Below, piece after piece: positions 1-13,700 of a stretch of DNA of 64,000 bases; the stretch's first letter is position 1, and each line of letters starts with the position of its first letter. The stretch comes from Rhyzopertha dominica (lineage: Eukaryota; Arthropoda; Insecta; Coleoptera; Bostrichidae). The notes beneath the pieces were generated by a model, which searched no databases, was not told where the DNA came from, and saw only the letters and a list, made by a program, of their open reading frames with translations. The position numbers and the translations under genes were made by a program. The stretch is taken from the NCBI GenBank assembly GCA_025024175.1, contig QCXZ01000086.1:1984001-2048000 (forward strand). Reading direction: 5' to 3'.

Positions 1-3000
1 TTTAATAAGAAATTCCTTAATAACAAATTATAATTAACACAAAGATAGAATAAAGCTAGGCATATTTTAAACTTGTGATCGCATTAAATGATCGGATGTG
101 TGTACAATATTTCTGGAGTATTTCGAACAATACGAAACAATGGAAGTGTTGGGGGAGTTACTGCACCAGGTATAATTGGTTAAATCCCGGGATCCAGTTA
201 TAATTAGAGCAGACGTTTAGCGCTGAATAAATAGTTGCTTACACCCCCTGTTTAGTTATAAGTGGATCCAAGTCCGCATTTACCTTCGTATTCCGCCGTG
301 AAAGGATGGCGCTGAGAACAAGGATAATTATTTCATACAAGCTTTGTTTCTAAATTACACGACTGATATCTTAAGATACGTAGAGAACTGAGGAACCTGT
401 GTCTATTCTGGGTGTCTTCAGAAGCATACTTTTTAATTAATTACTTCATTAACTCGAGACATTTTTCAAAGCCACCTCGAATAGTTTTGAGATTATATTT
501 TGGTTCTAATGGCTGGCTTAAGACCCTCCAGAAGGTACTTGTAAATTACACTATTTGTGTCCCAAAAAGGAATCAGCTGAGTGGAGTCTTTAAGGACAAC
601 ATTTTATTTCATGCTTTTTAGGGTACTTTAATGTCCAGATGTTTCTCTATGTTTTCCGGACTTGAAAGTAGTGATCTAACATAACGGGTACACCAACTCT
701 TTATTTCTGTTAGAATATTTCTGCTATTTCAAAATTAGTATCACACTTTTGACAAAAGCTTCACTAATTACATCGTCTAATTCTTGTCGTGTCTCTCATT
801 TACTAGGTGTGCCGAAATCTTTATTTGACGCCTCTTCCCAGCCTACAACTTTTCGCATTCGCGGTGCCATAAATAAGCGATATGTCCAGAAGCTGATGGA
901 AATCAGGACGTCTTGATGTGGGTAAGGGATAGGGTTCGGACATATTGCATAAAGAGACGTGCCCCAGACTTCTGATTCGTTTTATCGCGGCAGTCCACGG
1001 TGGGCTGATCCCAGGGCGAACTATTTAGGTTAATTTACCGTTGTTTCTGTTCGAAATGAAGCCCTGGGCCACGGGAGCGGCCTGCCTTCGACGGAAGAAA
1101 ACAGAACGGTTGATTAAGTTAGAAAGCGCCGATTGCGTCGGGTCTAGCGTGCACTGTTTATCCAAAATAAGTGTCGTTCTACACGGAAAGCCTTTCTTGG
1201 GGGCCAAGATCCAGCAGCCACCACTTAACGAAGTGTAAATGAACCGTAGCAAATCCCACCATGGCGACAGGTGAAAGGGGTATTGGGGATTCGTGGAAGT
1301 GTGTATGATTATCTTGTCGCATCCAGGAACGACTACATTTCACTCGTTACGTAATACAGAATATAAAAGAAAGAATTTCACATTTGCAGGTATCACATTG
1401 ATACCAGATAAGTATCATATAGGCCGGTAAGTGCAATTTACACCTTTATATCATTTATAAATGTACGTAAAGTGCGTAAAGCTGACAATAATTACGTTCG
1501 AGTAGTAAATACTTCAAGTGCTGTTTAAATTTGATGTAATACTCAGTGACTTTGAACAATTAAATAATAAATATACATATGCAAGCAGCGGTTGTTTTAT
1601 TAAGTCGTTTGTTTTGAAGCTAATATGGTAATAAAAACAATATACCGGTATATAAACCCAAATTATTTGATCAATGATTATTATATCATCACCAACTGCA
1701 GTACTTATTTCTTTGACAAACACGACATGTAAGTGGAATCTTAAAGCAATGTTTATTAACTTATACCTGATAACAATGTGCCTAAAGGTATCACAAGTCG
1801 AATGAGAGTTGTTATCCAACAAATATGCGAGACTACATAGTATAGTGGAGTACAAATAAGTAATTAATCGTAGAACATTCTTTACGTATCATATACACGT
1901 ACCGAAAACGGAGCGCCAGTCGAGCCGTTTTCTAAGTTTTTCAAATGTACCTATCTCGATTATTATTAAAACTGGGACCATGATCTTTTGTTTTTGCAGT
2001 GAATCGATACTAAAGCGTATATTTTAATATAATTCAACAATATTATGATATGTAAATGCGCAAATTTTGGTTAATAAACGTTATATCGTTCGCCTTAACA
2101 AGCCAACCTCAGGTTCAAGGCGTGACTGCTTTATTCCAACAAAATGAGTTGGAAACCGTTAGAAATGTCAAGATTTTTGTATTTATTTGTGTTGAACCCT
2201 TTGGTATTTTTGAATTAGCCACATAAGTAATTGTAAGATAGGTAAAAATGAACGAACAGATTTTTAGAGACAATAGGTAAATGTGGTTTTCTCAAATCCA
2301 TTTGGATTGGTGAAAGGGAGACTATTTCGTATCAACTAAGGTCTTATTTTACTGTAATACTGATCCTACTGTACCTTCTTAAAATGTACATAAAATAACG
2401 TGGATTTATCCCAGCAAATACAGCTGCGACTACAAAATAAGCTGTTTCGCGACAGGTTCGATAAGGAAGAGCATTATATCCTTGCCTTGAAGGTTTGTCT
2501 TAAGGCATAAAAAGTTGATGCTGTTTTCCTACCAGAAAATGTGACAGCAAATATTACACCCCGTCTCCAGCGAAGCTGATTAAAAAATTTTACGGCACTA
2601 TCTCCCAGGTTAGTGCTCGGGTCACAAAGCCAGCGTTTTATCGCCGTGTTCACACCTGTACATTCAGCACAGTGTTTCTACGGCGCGCAGTTCGTCCAGT
2701 TAATTAACCAAAAATGTAAACAGCTCTACCGATAATGAACGCAAATTCTGAAAGCGCTTGTCGTACAAAAGGCCATAAAACTGCGAGCGCCTGCAGCAAT
2801 TTAGAAAGCAGTTTATGTCTGAAGGTTGATTACTGTTTTGTATTTTATGCAGACAAAACGAAAAAAGACACAAGTACTTCTTATGTAAGGTTTAACTTTG
2901 TTTCTGAGTGCCAATGATGTATACGGAGCTGCCATGACATCGTTGGCTATGGAGAACAGCAGGTCTACAGAATCGTAAAGATCTTGAGCAAGGGTGCACG

Positions 3001-4714
3001 ACAGTAAGGATTGAATTATTAACCACGAACAAGGAAATGGTTATAAATAAATGTAGCACATGTCCGCTGCAAGCCATAACTACACGGTAGTGTATGTGGA
3101 TAATTCTCATTGAAAAGGGAGTAAAAGAACAATACGTATCCTTTGTAACGCACTGAAGTCAACTTGATCAGAGCCACATATATTTCCAGTAATGAATGGC
3201 TAAAAAATCAAAATAGTTTCTAATGGAAATAATGTCAGTCTCTATCTATTTCATAATTACATTGCTACATCGAAATTATTAAAATGTTTGCATTATTTAT
3301 GATTATGAACTTCAAGATTTGGCAGATCAAGAAAGCTTTTATGTTTATTAGATATATTTGCAAAATCACAAACTATAATTATGCGTTGGCAATGTTCAAT
3401 TAATAACTTGAATAACTTGTAAACAATTAATAAATAAAGTGGTACAATAACCAAATAATATCCCATCTGTCCGTGCGTTTTTAAATAATATAACGAAAAT
3501 GAGTGAAAACATTTAAGGTTTAAGTAACTTTTGAATCACAAGTAAACCTACATATTCCTCGCAAAGTAAACAAGACAATCTTGCCCGGCTGCACACTGGA
3601 ATCGCAAGCCATTTACATAAAATCATAAAGATAATACGGGTTATCTCTAAAACAAAGCGATATTCTTTTATTAAAAACTTCGTGGCATTACAATAAACTC
3701 AGAAAGTTCCCCTGTTCACTTGCTCAATTTATTTTTATGCCCTTAAGAACATAAATGTTTCGCTCCGCATTTTTATAGCGTTTCTGAAACACTCAGACAG
3801 GCTAATCCATATATTTGTGGGGAATACGTCTCGGGCGAAATTCGCGAGAAAAGTTGGTAGGTGTGCCGAGAGTTTGAAAACTTCGTATCGCAAACGCCGA
3901 TTACGCTGACGTTTGACAGGCACTGACTGCCCCCCGGAGGCAAGGCGTTATAGCGCCGAGCACAAAACGACCAGAGGAAGACCCTCCTTTAAACTATGAG
4001 GTGAAATAATTCTCTTTTTTCTTTTTATACGCTGATTTGGTCATGATAAAATCGAGAACTTGAGATTAATAAGATGTGACTTGGAAAATTTCGTAAACGT
4101 TGAATGAATCAAGCTATTATTTTATTCATTTTATTAATTGTATATATAAATACGAAAGACGGGAAAATGTATTTATTTATAGACATCTGGCGAATATCCA
4201 GTAATACATTGTGCTTAAAATAGGCTACGCTTTTTATTATATTTCATGTTACCCATTCCAAGCTAGTGATTATTCTTTTTACAAAACCGTTTACAATTAT
4301 TTTTTTATGTATAAAAGTGTTTGTTTGATTATAAATACACCATAAACTAACAGAACTAAAACAATTATTAGCTACAAAATCTTTGCCAACCGGGTAAATC
4401 AATGTCAAAAGCGTACACAAATAGGACATACCAAATTTATAATTACAATAAATTCCGTTCGACAAATTTAGGTCATGCTTTAGTTCCTATCCTACTCCCT
4501 CGATATTAAATGTCAGTCAGTTTTGCGCGAGTCGGGATGCTGAGAGGGCTAAAATAAAACGTCCTTTTTAGGATTTCCCTTCCTCAAACAAATATTCACA
4601 AAAAGATTTGTCGTGATAGATAAGGTGTAGTACTTCTGCGACTGTTCTAAAGTTGAGCCGTTATCTGCGTCTAAGTTTTGCCCAAAAAAGTAAATTTATA
4701 TTCTTTCCTGCTAG

Positions 4715-4748
4715 CTTTTTACCGGCTGGCTAGCAAACCGGTAAAAAG
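4715..4748. repeat. Hairpin-forming inverted repeat
   Basis: An exact 11-bp inverted repeat (CTTTTTACCGG and CCGGTAAAAAG) flanks a 12-base loop. No gene lies nearby. It could be a small structural element or chance; there is no homopolymer tail that would suggest a Pol III terminator. Confidence 0.6.
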
Positions 4749-7700
4749 TTGGAGGACGAAACCCTGTACGATAAGCGGACAGACTTTGTAGAATAAAACG
4801 CCTTGTAAGTTCATCAACTGGCAAGAATAACGTGTAACATCTTTGAAACACATGAAAACGCTGTGCAAGCTGATTCTGTATAGTCGATAGAGTTCTAAGT
4901 GAATTAGCTACAAACAAAGATTCAAAATTTGACGACCTTTCACGGCCTCTGTTCAAAAAGGTCTGGCAGGCAATATTAATTGCATTCCTGTAGACTTAAC
5001 GCCTCCACCAAAATCACTTCACCTGCCGAACCTTCCAACGTCATCTTTATTCGCTTGTTTCTTGCTTGATACATCATATTTCGGTTGACTGTACCGAAGG
5101 TCCTTCAAAAATCTGTAAACAGTATATACAGAGGCAGACAGTCGTAGTCTTTGTGCATATCTTCTTACCCTCCCCTTCTCATTATCTTTTCATTATACCA
5201 TTGACAGTTTATGAGTTTATGTAGGACAGATCACTGCTGCAATACGTATTTCCAGTCAAATGTTGGCTAAGAAATACTTTTTCTTCAATACAAAAACAAA
5301 GCATTGAGAGTAGACCCTTTTGACAGACTGTGTGTGTGCTGTGCCACATCTCTAAAGTGGCTTCGTATGTTTTAAAAAGCGGGGAAAAAGTTTTCACCGA
5401 CGTAATGCAGAAAGCGTTCCGCCTGTCGAATATGGCAGTTAAAATATCGAAAGGAGCCCAGACTTCGGTTCATTTCTGGCTTGTCTCAAATTCAATAAAA
5501 ACTTTATACGTTTACTCACTTCCTTGGGGATGGTTAGAAACCCGATAAGGGTTACTGCGCTCGGCATCACCATGTCCACAATTGTATCAAGTGAGAAAAG
5601 TTCCAGTTGTGTCTGCCCATAACCATCCCTTAATGTTTACACACGCGTAGGCATGAGAAATGTTCCGCGCTTGGTCCGGCCGTGAAAGGAACAATAAATC
5701 TTGCGAATTAAAAAAGTTTCGCAGCACATATTACGACCCCCTGGAAGGAAATCTCTTAATGAACGTCCGCCTGAAAAAATGAAAATGTGAAACAAAAGTT
5801 ACAAAATTAAAATTATGAGTTTTAAATATGATATAAACGTTTTAGCGTCGAAAGTTACTCCGCCGCTTGCCATTATGCCGAAAATACGCCGAATACCTCT
5901 TTAATATCCGTCCACCGAAACTTTTTTAAATACATCACTTCTTATAAAAGCGACGTATAACCCAATTACCGGGGCTCAAGCACACGCCCTTTGAAACAAT
6001 CACCGCTCATGCCCCTTAAAGAACCGAGCAGTTTTTCACTCACTTCCAGCCCGCGGCGAATTTTGTTAGGCGGGATCATAGAAAACTCGGACCGGATATT
6101 CACTGCGGTGATATCCTTAATAACAAACTAGCAATGTCAACTTTGCAAATTAAAAATACAGAGTTACTTACATGAGAAGTTATAAGCTTCTGAAGATGCG
6201 AACAAAATGACTAGTCATCACTTTTTATATAATACCTTACCTTAAGTGAAAGTCGATCTGGATTATATGGTAAGGTAAGTTCGTTTGATCTGTTAATTAT
6301 AAATTAACTTCATTGCCAGTGCTGCGACAAGAACCTACGACCTCAAACTCAAAACTACGTAATCGATAAGTGATTTTTGCAAGTTCTACTAAGTCCAAGA
6401 GCTCCAGGCAGAATCAAACTCCATAGATTATTGGGCAGACCCAATGAACAAAGTTTTTTGAGGGGGATAAGAAAAAGTCCATATTATCAAATGTTTTTAA
6501 CTATCCATATATATGACATCTACCTTAGCCTAGTTGTCAATATTATCCGATGCTGACTATAGATGTGTTACCCACGAAGTCATGCTGCGAGTGAGGAAAT
6601 ATTACAGGAATCTTTTGCCTTTCTCTAGATTTCATAAAACATTGAAGATGATAATATTAGGTTAAATAAATGTAGCAGGTGCTTAGCATCGTCATATAAA
6701 ACAGAGCCTAAGGTTTTACAAATTACCTACTCTTTTATAATATGTCAATATACTTCGATAATTCCCACACTCAGTTCAACAGTTGTGGTAAGCTGCTGAT
6801 TTCTGATGGCGCCATGGTGACATGTCTGTCGATCTAGGTTACCATCCTTATCAATTTGATTTCCCAATTCATGAACTGTTCCAGGCTGTATTATTTATTT
6901 ACGCCATCGCTCAAAATAGCGACCCAAACATTTAAATTTCATTGCCTAGCCTATTAACTTGTCATTTAATAAAATTAAGGCTTGTTTGCTGTTCTATCTT
7001 GTTTAACATGTTTCGATAAGCTTTTTGATTGGCGGAAAACTCCCACAGCAACGTTACAAGTCGAAACGGGTATCGATCTTGAGCATTCGAATTCATTACG
7101 TGAGCAAAACTTTTGCTGACCGAAGATCGCACAACACGATTGCAGCATAATTTACCGACTGGCTAGGTGTAGTTAATGGAAGCGAAATAATGGGCGAACA
7201 ATTGACGATTACGCCCACGAATGGTTGACACCGATGTTCCACAGCTTATGACTAAGTAGGCCAAAGTTCATCATTCAATCGGCGTTTGCAGTCACGCCTG
7301 AAATGACAAATTGTGAGAGTTGTTCACGTAGCGTGCTTGTGTTATAATAGCCGGTAGAACGCACGAGATAGTGTCATTGTTCCACAGTGAAGCTAGAACA
7401 AAGTTTGGAGTCATATTGATGGAGTTAATCATTAGTTATTTATAGCAACGGGCGTGTTTACGACAAAAAACTGCACTCTTTTTTTTATTCTCAAAGGCAA
7501 TTCCTTCTCAACATAACATATACACGTGTATTTTTGCTTTGCAGTATTTGCTAATAATCTACAATCAAACCATTGTGTAGCAATGTTCTCGTGTGCTCAC
7601 TNGGAAAGTAAATGAGTTCGCGCAAANTCACAAAACTGCTACTACTAACTATTAATAAGCTGAAAAACGAATTAGAGTTACTGAAATCCCAGTACAAAGT

Positions 7701-10700
7701 NGTCAATTAACGATAATTGCTATATAGATTGCATGAAAAGTTCTTAGAAAATTTTATTTCTAAATCCAACACAACTGGCTATAAATCTTCCACATCCACC
7801 TTAAAGCCCCCTATCTAATTTTTGCTGATAAACATTCTACAAAAGTGGCATAATGGTAACATATTATAATGCCCAACCAAACCCAAATTAATGAAGATGA
7901 AACATATTTTGCTCCAGAGTTAATAATAATCAAATCTTATCTTGCGATAAAATCGCCTGCATTTATTTGTGACAAAGCAAATTATCCGTAAATATCCTGT
8001 GCATTATTTAAGGGATGTACGCGCCCGGCAGGAGAGGTAAAACTGCCTGGAATATCCACTGCCGGCCCATTTCAACACCTTGGTTGTAAAAATGTCTTTT
8101 TATGACTGAATAAACCACGAATTACGTTGTCTCCGGAACAAAATTATTTTTGTGCCATTCGCGCGGGTAACCACCAGAATGAAAGCTGCCCTGGGAGAAA
8201 CAAAACATGTATGTTTCCATTTTTGTTTGGGTATCGCGCTGTTGAGTAGGGAATTTGCGCCGATTACAATGCCGTTCAGAACTAGGGGGGAGGTTATATT
8301 TTGCTCAGCTACCATCTGTTAATGCATCTGTAAAGTGTTCTCTTCTTGAATTCTTGCAATTACTCTCGATATACCCAATCTTTTATGTTTCTTCTTTCTT
8401 TTAATTTTATTTTTATTCCTGCTTCCGCTTATATATGAATTTAAAAAGAAATAGTTGGAGACAGGACAAGAAAAAATGAGAGATTCGGCGTAGGTGGCAA
8501 TATAGAACCGAAACTGGCGTTCTGGGTAGACAGTACCCAGCGAACTGCGGTTTGTCTCTTACAAGAAATTATATAACGACCTTGTTATTGCGGTATATTG
8601 CTGTGCGAAACAAAGGGCGGTTTATACGTTCATATCACGGACAAAGGGAGCTTTGTGTCTTCAGTTAATGAGAGTTTTTGCCGTTCCCAATCTTTACGCG
8701 GATATTCGCTAAACGAGCGTGGAGTAGCTTTGGGTAAAATCGCTTCATTTCGTAGTTTACTTATTACCGCGGATACCTAACAAAGGAACAGTTTAACTTC
8801 CTTGCGGCAGAAAACTCAAGCACATGGTAGAAGCAGGGTTAATTTCAATGTCGTTGACACCCTTTGCTAACAAGGAGCAATACGGTTTACAAACGAAGCA
8901 ACCAATCCCGGAGCAATTCAATTAAATCATTTTCAATTCCCAAATTTACAGATCTGCGCAATTAAACAATTTGGTAGTGATGGAAACAGTTCAATTTTAT
9001 CTTGCTCCGTGTCTACTGCAGACCCGACAAATCAAATCAAACTCGTAAAAATTTAATAAGAAACTTGAAAATGTGATAATGTATAGGGTGTTCCACTTAA
9101 GTTAGCGTTTACTAATGGTACAAGTGCGTGAAAGATGTCAATACTTTAGTTCGATGAAATGTACTTGGTAACCTATCTACAAAACCTCAGTATGATCGAT
9201 TCACACGTTTCCATCAACTTCAATTCTTGCATCATCATTTAGACGAGATTGTCATTAAAAAAGTGACAAACATCTCGTTGCTAGCAAAACAATAATGTCA
9301 TAATTTTAGGATATAATGAGGGAGTTGTTAATTTTATTCCAAACTTTTTCATCACGTCGTATTTCAAATCATTCTTGATTTCAGAAACTGGAGAAGGCAA
9401 CAAAAACAAGACTGACCAGGATGAAGAAATGTTAAGGAAATTAAGCCTCAAGATGTAACTAATAATAATTATGATTAAGTTTACATCACCTCCTTTGATT
9501 GCATTCAAAGGTGTAACGGAATTGACTGTAGCACTAGATGTAAAACATGCGTGCAGAAATAACTCGATTACACATACCAGAACTGCCATGGGCAAAGCGT
9601 AGCAAGACTGTACAACATACGCTGAGCTTGCGGAAACAGTGTGGTGGCAATAAGTTACATATTAAAGAGCCCAAAAGAGAACGCAGCGAATCCAGCACGA
9701 ACACGTGCAAAGCGTAAAGTGTAACGCAATAAATTATACGTCCCCTGCTAAATATTTAACCCATGAAAGGAATTTCGGCCGTACAAAATTATAATGGTTT
9801 TATGGTAATCTGATAAAGGCAAATAAAATGAGCAATAACAGCAGGGAAGTATGACGAATGGTCGGACATAACGAGCGCTACAAATATTATTGCGGCAAAT
9901 TCGTAAAATGTGCCCGACTGCTGTGTCCTCAGTACAAACTAAATAGGCGCTAATGAAATTACTGCACTGAAATGATTTTTATAGGGAAATAAATGTTAAT
10001 TCATAAATGTACACAAAGAACAGTAAATAGTTTTATAGATAATTAAATCGCAAGTCCCCTTGCAACATAATGAGTTAATTCTCTTCTAAATTTGCACGGC
10101 ATCCAGTAAACAAACTCTTCCCTGGTTGAAGAAGCAATTAAACGCAATAAAAACAGTGCTGAAGTCATTAAGGGACCTCATTAGCTAAAAAATTGTAGAA
10201 ATTCCTCTCTCCTGGAAATATTCTCCTGCAGACATATAAATTAGGCACTTCACTTAGCAAGGGGTGATAAATTCTAACCGTTCTGTTCGCTAATTAAAAT
10301 CAGTAAAATCGATAACAGCGGCGTAGCAGGTACGGAGAAGCTGAATCCATTTTGCTTCGTGTTTCCTAAATGCGTCCCACGGGTACCTGAAAGATTTGGG
10401 CCGCTACGGCCGTAATTATTTCAAGCTCTTAAAATGTTCGTCGCGATAACGGTTATTTAATTTTTCATCTTAGCGGCCGTTATCTGGACCTCTGAACTGT
10501 TTGATTAACTGATCAGCTTCATGTTGAAGTTCCATCCGTTCATCAGACGGAAACTGCCTTTATGTTTGTGTAGTACCTTTGTCGCAGCTACAACTAGTAT
10601 ATGCTCTTCCCTTTTAAGTTAAGGTAAAACATTTTGGTTCTAGAGGAATTCCCAGTAACTAAAGTTAAGGCATTAATTTCAAATTAATAACTTATGAGAC

Positions 10701-13700
10701 AAATAAGATAATAAAAACATCCAGTGACATAATGTCAGGGAAGAAATTCAGTAGCGCGTACGAAACAACACAGCAGTAGTATCACTAGGGAAATCAGCGA
10801 AATATAATTTTTTTAAACTCTGTTGGGAACTTCAATATTCCAATACTGGATAGATAAAGCAGCGAAGATGTCGCTTTTAAAGGAATCGCATTCTGAAGGC
10901 AGAATAGAACTGGAAAAAGCTTCTAAACTGTTCGTTGTTTCTTGTTTGTATTTGTCTCAATTTGACAATTCGCAAGAGTCTCATTACAAGCTATTTTAAG
11001 TGTGAAGAAGTTGCTTACTCAAAGCTTTACGATTGCGTATACGACATTCGACAAAGGATTTTCAAAGTGCCAAATCATTATGGCAAGGAACCTGGAGCTC
11101 GAGCCGAGCAGCCAAAATTTGCACGCGCCCTTGCGATTTTTTGCGAACGTGCTGGTCCAATGATTTAAACCTATTGGATTTCTTTAGTGCCCTCCCGCAG
11201 AAGTCAATATCTTCGCGCTCTGCTACAGACGAATCGTTTTATTGTTGTAGACGAGGAATATTAGGTTATTATGAGTCGTTTAAGCAACCAAATGCAAATG
11301 CGGGCTTGGCGGAATTACTTTGGGGTGACACGGAATAGTCGGTAGGTTTGGATATTCGTGCGCGAAATCTGCATACGAATTACTCACCATTAGTGTCACC
11401 AACTGTTGATTTGTTACTCGCCATCCCAGTCGCCGCAAAAACATTATAAATTCGAAGTCGGGCGGTGGTGCTGGGTGCAATCGACTGACATTAGTTCGCT
11501 GACGTAAGTTTGCTACCTTGANNAAAATCAACATCATTCGTTTATTTCATTGTTTAATAGCACACCCTGTATAACATTTTATATTAAAATTTCGCTCTTC
11601 AAAGCGTAATACTAAAGGATATTCAAGAAATACTATTAAAAACGATCCCAGCATTCAGTTTCGTCCTGTAAATTCTAAATTTGTAATCCAGTCTTAAGGA
11701 TTAAAAAAAAAAGATTCCACATTTGACGCTCTTTTACCTCCCGCACTCAAAAAAGTCTGATCGGCGGTAATAATTTTATTTTTATGTACTTAGCACTTGA
11801 ACCCGGCGCATCCACCAAAATTGACGGCCCATATGCATTGGACGCGAATTCGTTTAATTATTAAAAAAAAATTAGTAGGCACAATGATACAACAAAGAGA
11901 TGTTGCTCCCGTATATTTAGCATAAAATCACTGCATAGTAACTTTGACTATGATTTCATGCAATACAAATACAAATCGATTGAAACAAGAGTTTCAAGCT
12001 AACTTCAGAATGCATTTAATTGCCAAGGACCTTGTCGAGTTGAAGTGGATATGGGCAGTTTTCAAAATCTGGTGTTAATAAATTACTACACAATTTTGTG
12101 ACCTAGTAGAAATAAAAATTAGACCGCATAAGGAGAAAGTAGACTAGTCGGCATGTTATTTTGCGGTTTGGAATACATGCCGATACCCCGGCCGCAAACA
12201 GGTCGTTAAATAACACATTTTTCATCCGGTGATGTACTCGCCGTGGTTAAGGGACTTTTCATAATTATTCATATCAATTTTTATGTGGTCAGATTTTGCG
12301 CGCAGAATGACAGTTAACAAACTACATAGTTCATTCATTACTCACTTGCGTATTGGCAAAACCATTAACGCCAAGTATGTTTCTGTAGATGAAAAATTAG
12401 TTTGCCGCATTTAACCATTTCAACTGACGCAGCTGCACAACATGACATTTCACTGGGAACGTGCCCAAACAATGGTCGGGGCCTTTCATTCCAAAAACAC
12501 TTTGCAGTAATTCGCAATTTGCATCTGCCGAAATAAAAACAATAATTCTATTCCATTAGACGCTAGCACGTGGCAAGGTGACAAGTCGATATTATAGCAA
12601 CCGCACTACACGCGTTATGTCAAATCTAAAAGTGCAATAAAAGAATACGGCGACCGCGCAAACTTTTCTCATTTCAAATGAGCCAAAACGTACCAAACAC
12701 TGGGCGACACAATTTCTGACTGCTCCAGAACTATACTAATTAGACAAAGTTCCCTCATTAAGCTTTAAAACAACATGCAGTTCCGCGGAGAAGTTGAAAT
12801 GGATTTAAATTCAGCAAAACAGTAAGTCTACCATAGGTAGATACAATATCGCTTAATTAAAACAGTATTTTAATTAGTCGTCGTTAGACTGTTTTCCGTT
12901 TTCCGGCTTCAGAATTAGACGAACTACACTATTTCACAAAGTATTGTTTTACGCATTCCTTTTACTACCAAAAACAGTAATCAACTCCTGATAGTATAAG
13001 CATTAAAGTTAAACGAAGTATATAAAAATTATCACTCTTTTTCCAAATTTATGTGAAATGATTGGATATCTTTAACTACATGGTTGTGTATAACACATTT
13101 AAATATAAGTGGTTTAATTCTACTAGTTTGAGTAAAGTTATATGAAACCCTGTAATTCTTTTTTCAACACAACCAAACGACACGATCTGTGAGTTTGGCG
13201 GTACTACAGAAACCTGTCAAAAGATAGTTTTACTATCGTTTATTTATCTAGCTGATTAGTTTCATTAATTATACCAAGTGTCTTACAATCGAGGAACGAT
13301 CTCTCGTGATTAAGTCAAATAAGAATACATNTTCGTGAGTGTACGCTGTTTCCGACTAGCTAACACCTTTTGCATGTTCACAAATTGTTCAAATATATCT
13401 CGCAAAGTCGGCTATCTGATTCCAGCCTAAATTGTCTTTGAGTACCCTATTTGTTACTATGCAAACGAAAGTTTGTTTTTGCATAATCGTATGGTATTTT
13501 CTAAGCTATTTTTTATCATACTCTGGAGGAATTGAATAAATATTCTGTTTCCTTTTAGGATCTAATTAAATAAAAACGGGTTAACCATTCTATTAGCAAA
13601 TACTGGAGTGCATGAAGGAAATATGTAACGTAAAAGGTTTGTTGCAAAATAAAGTTTGGAAGCAATTTTTTTTGTTTGATTCAAATGCTTGAAGTAGTAT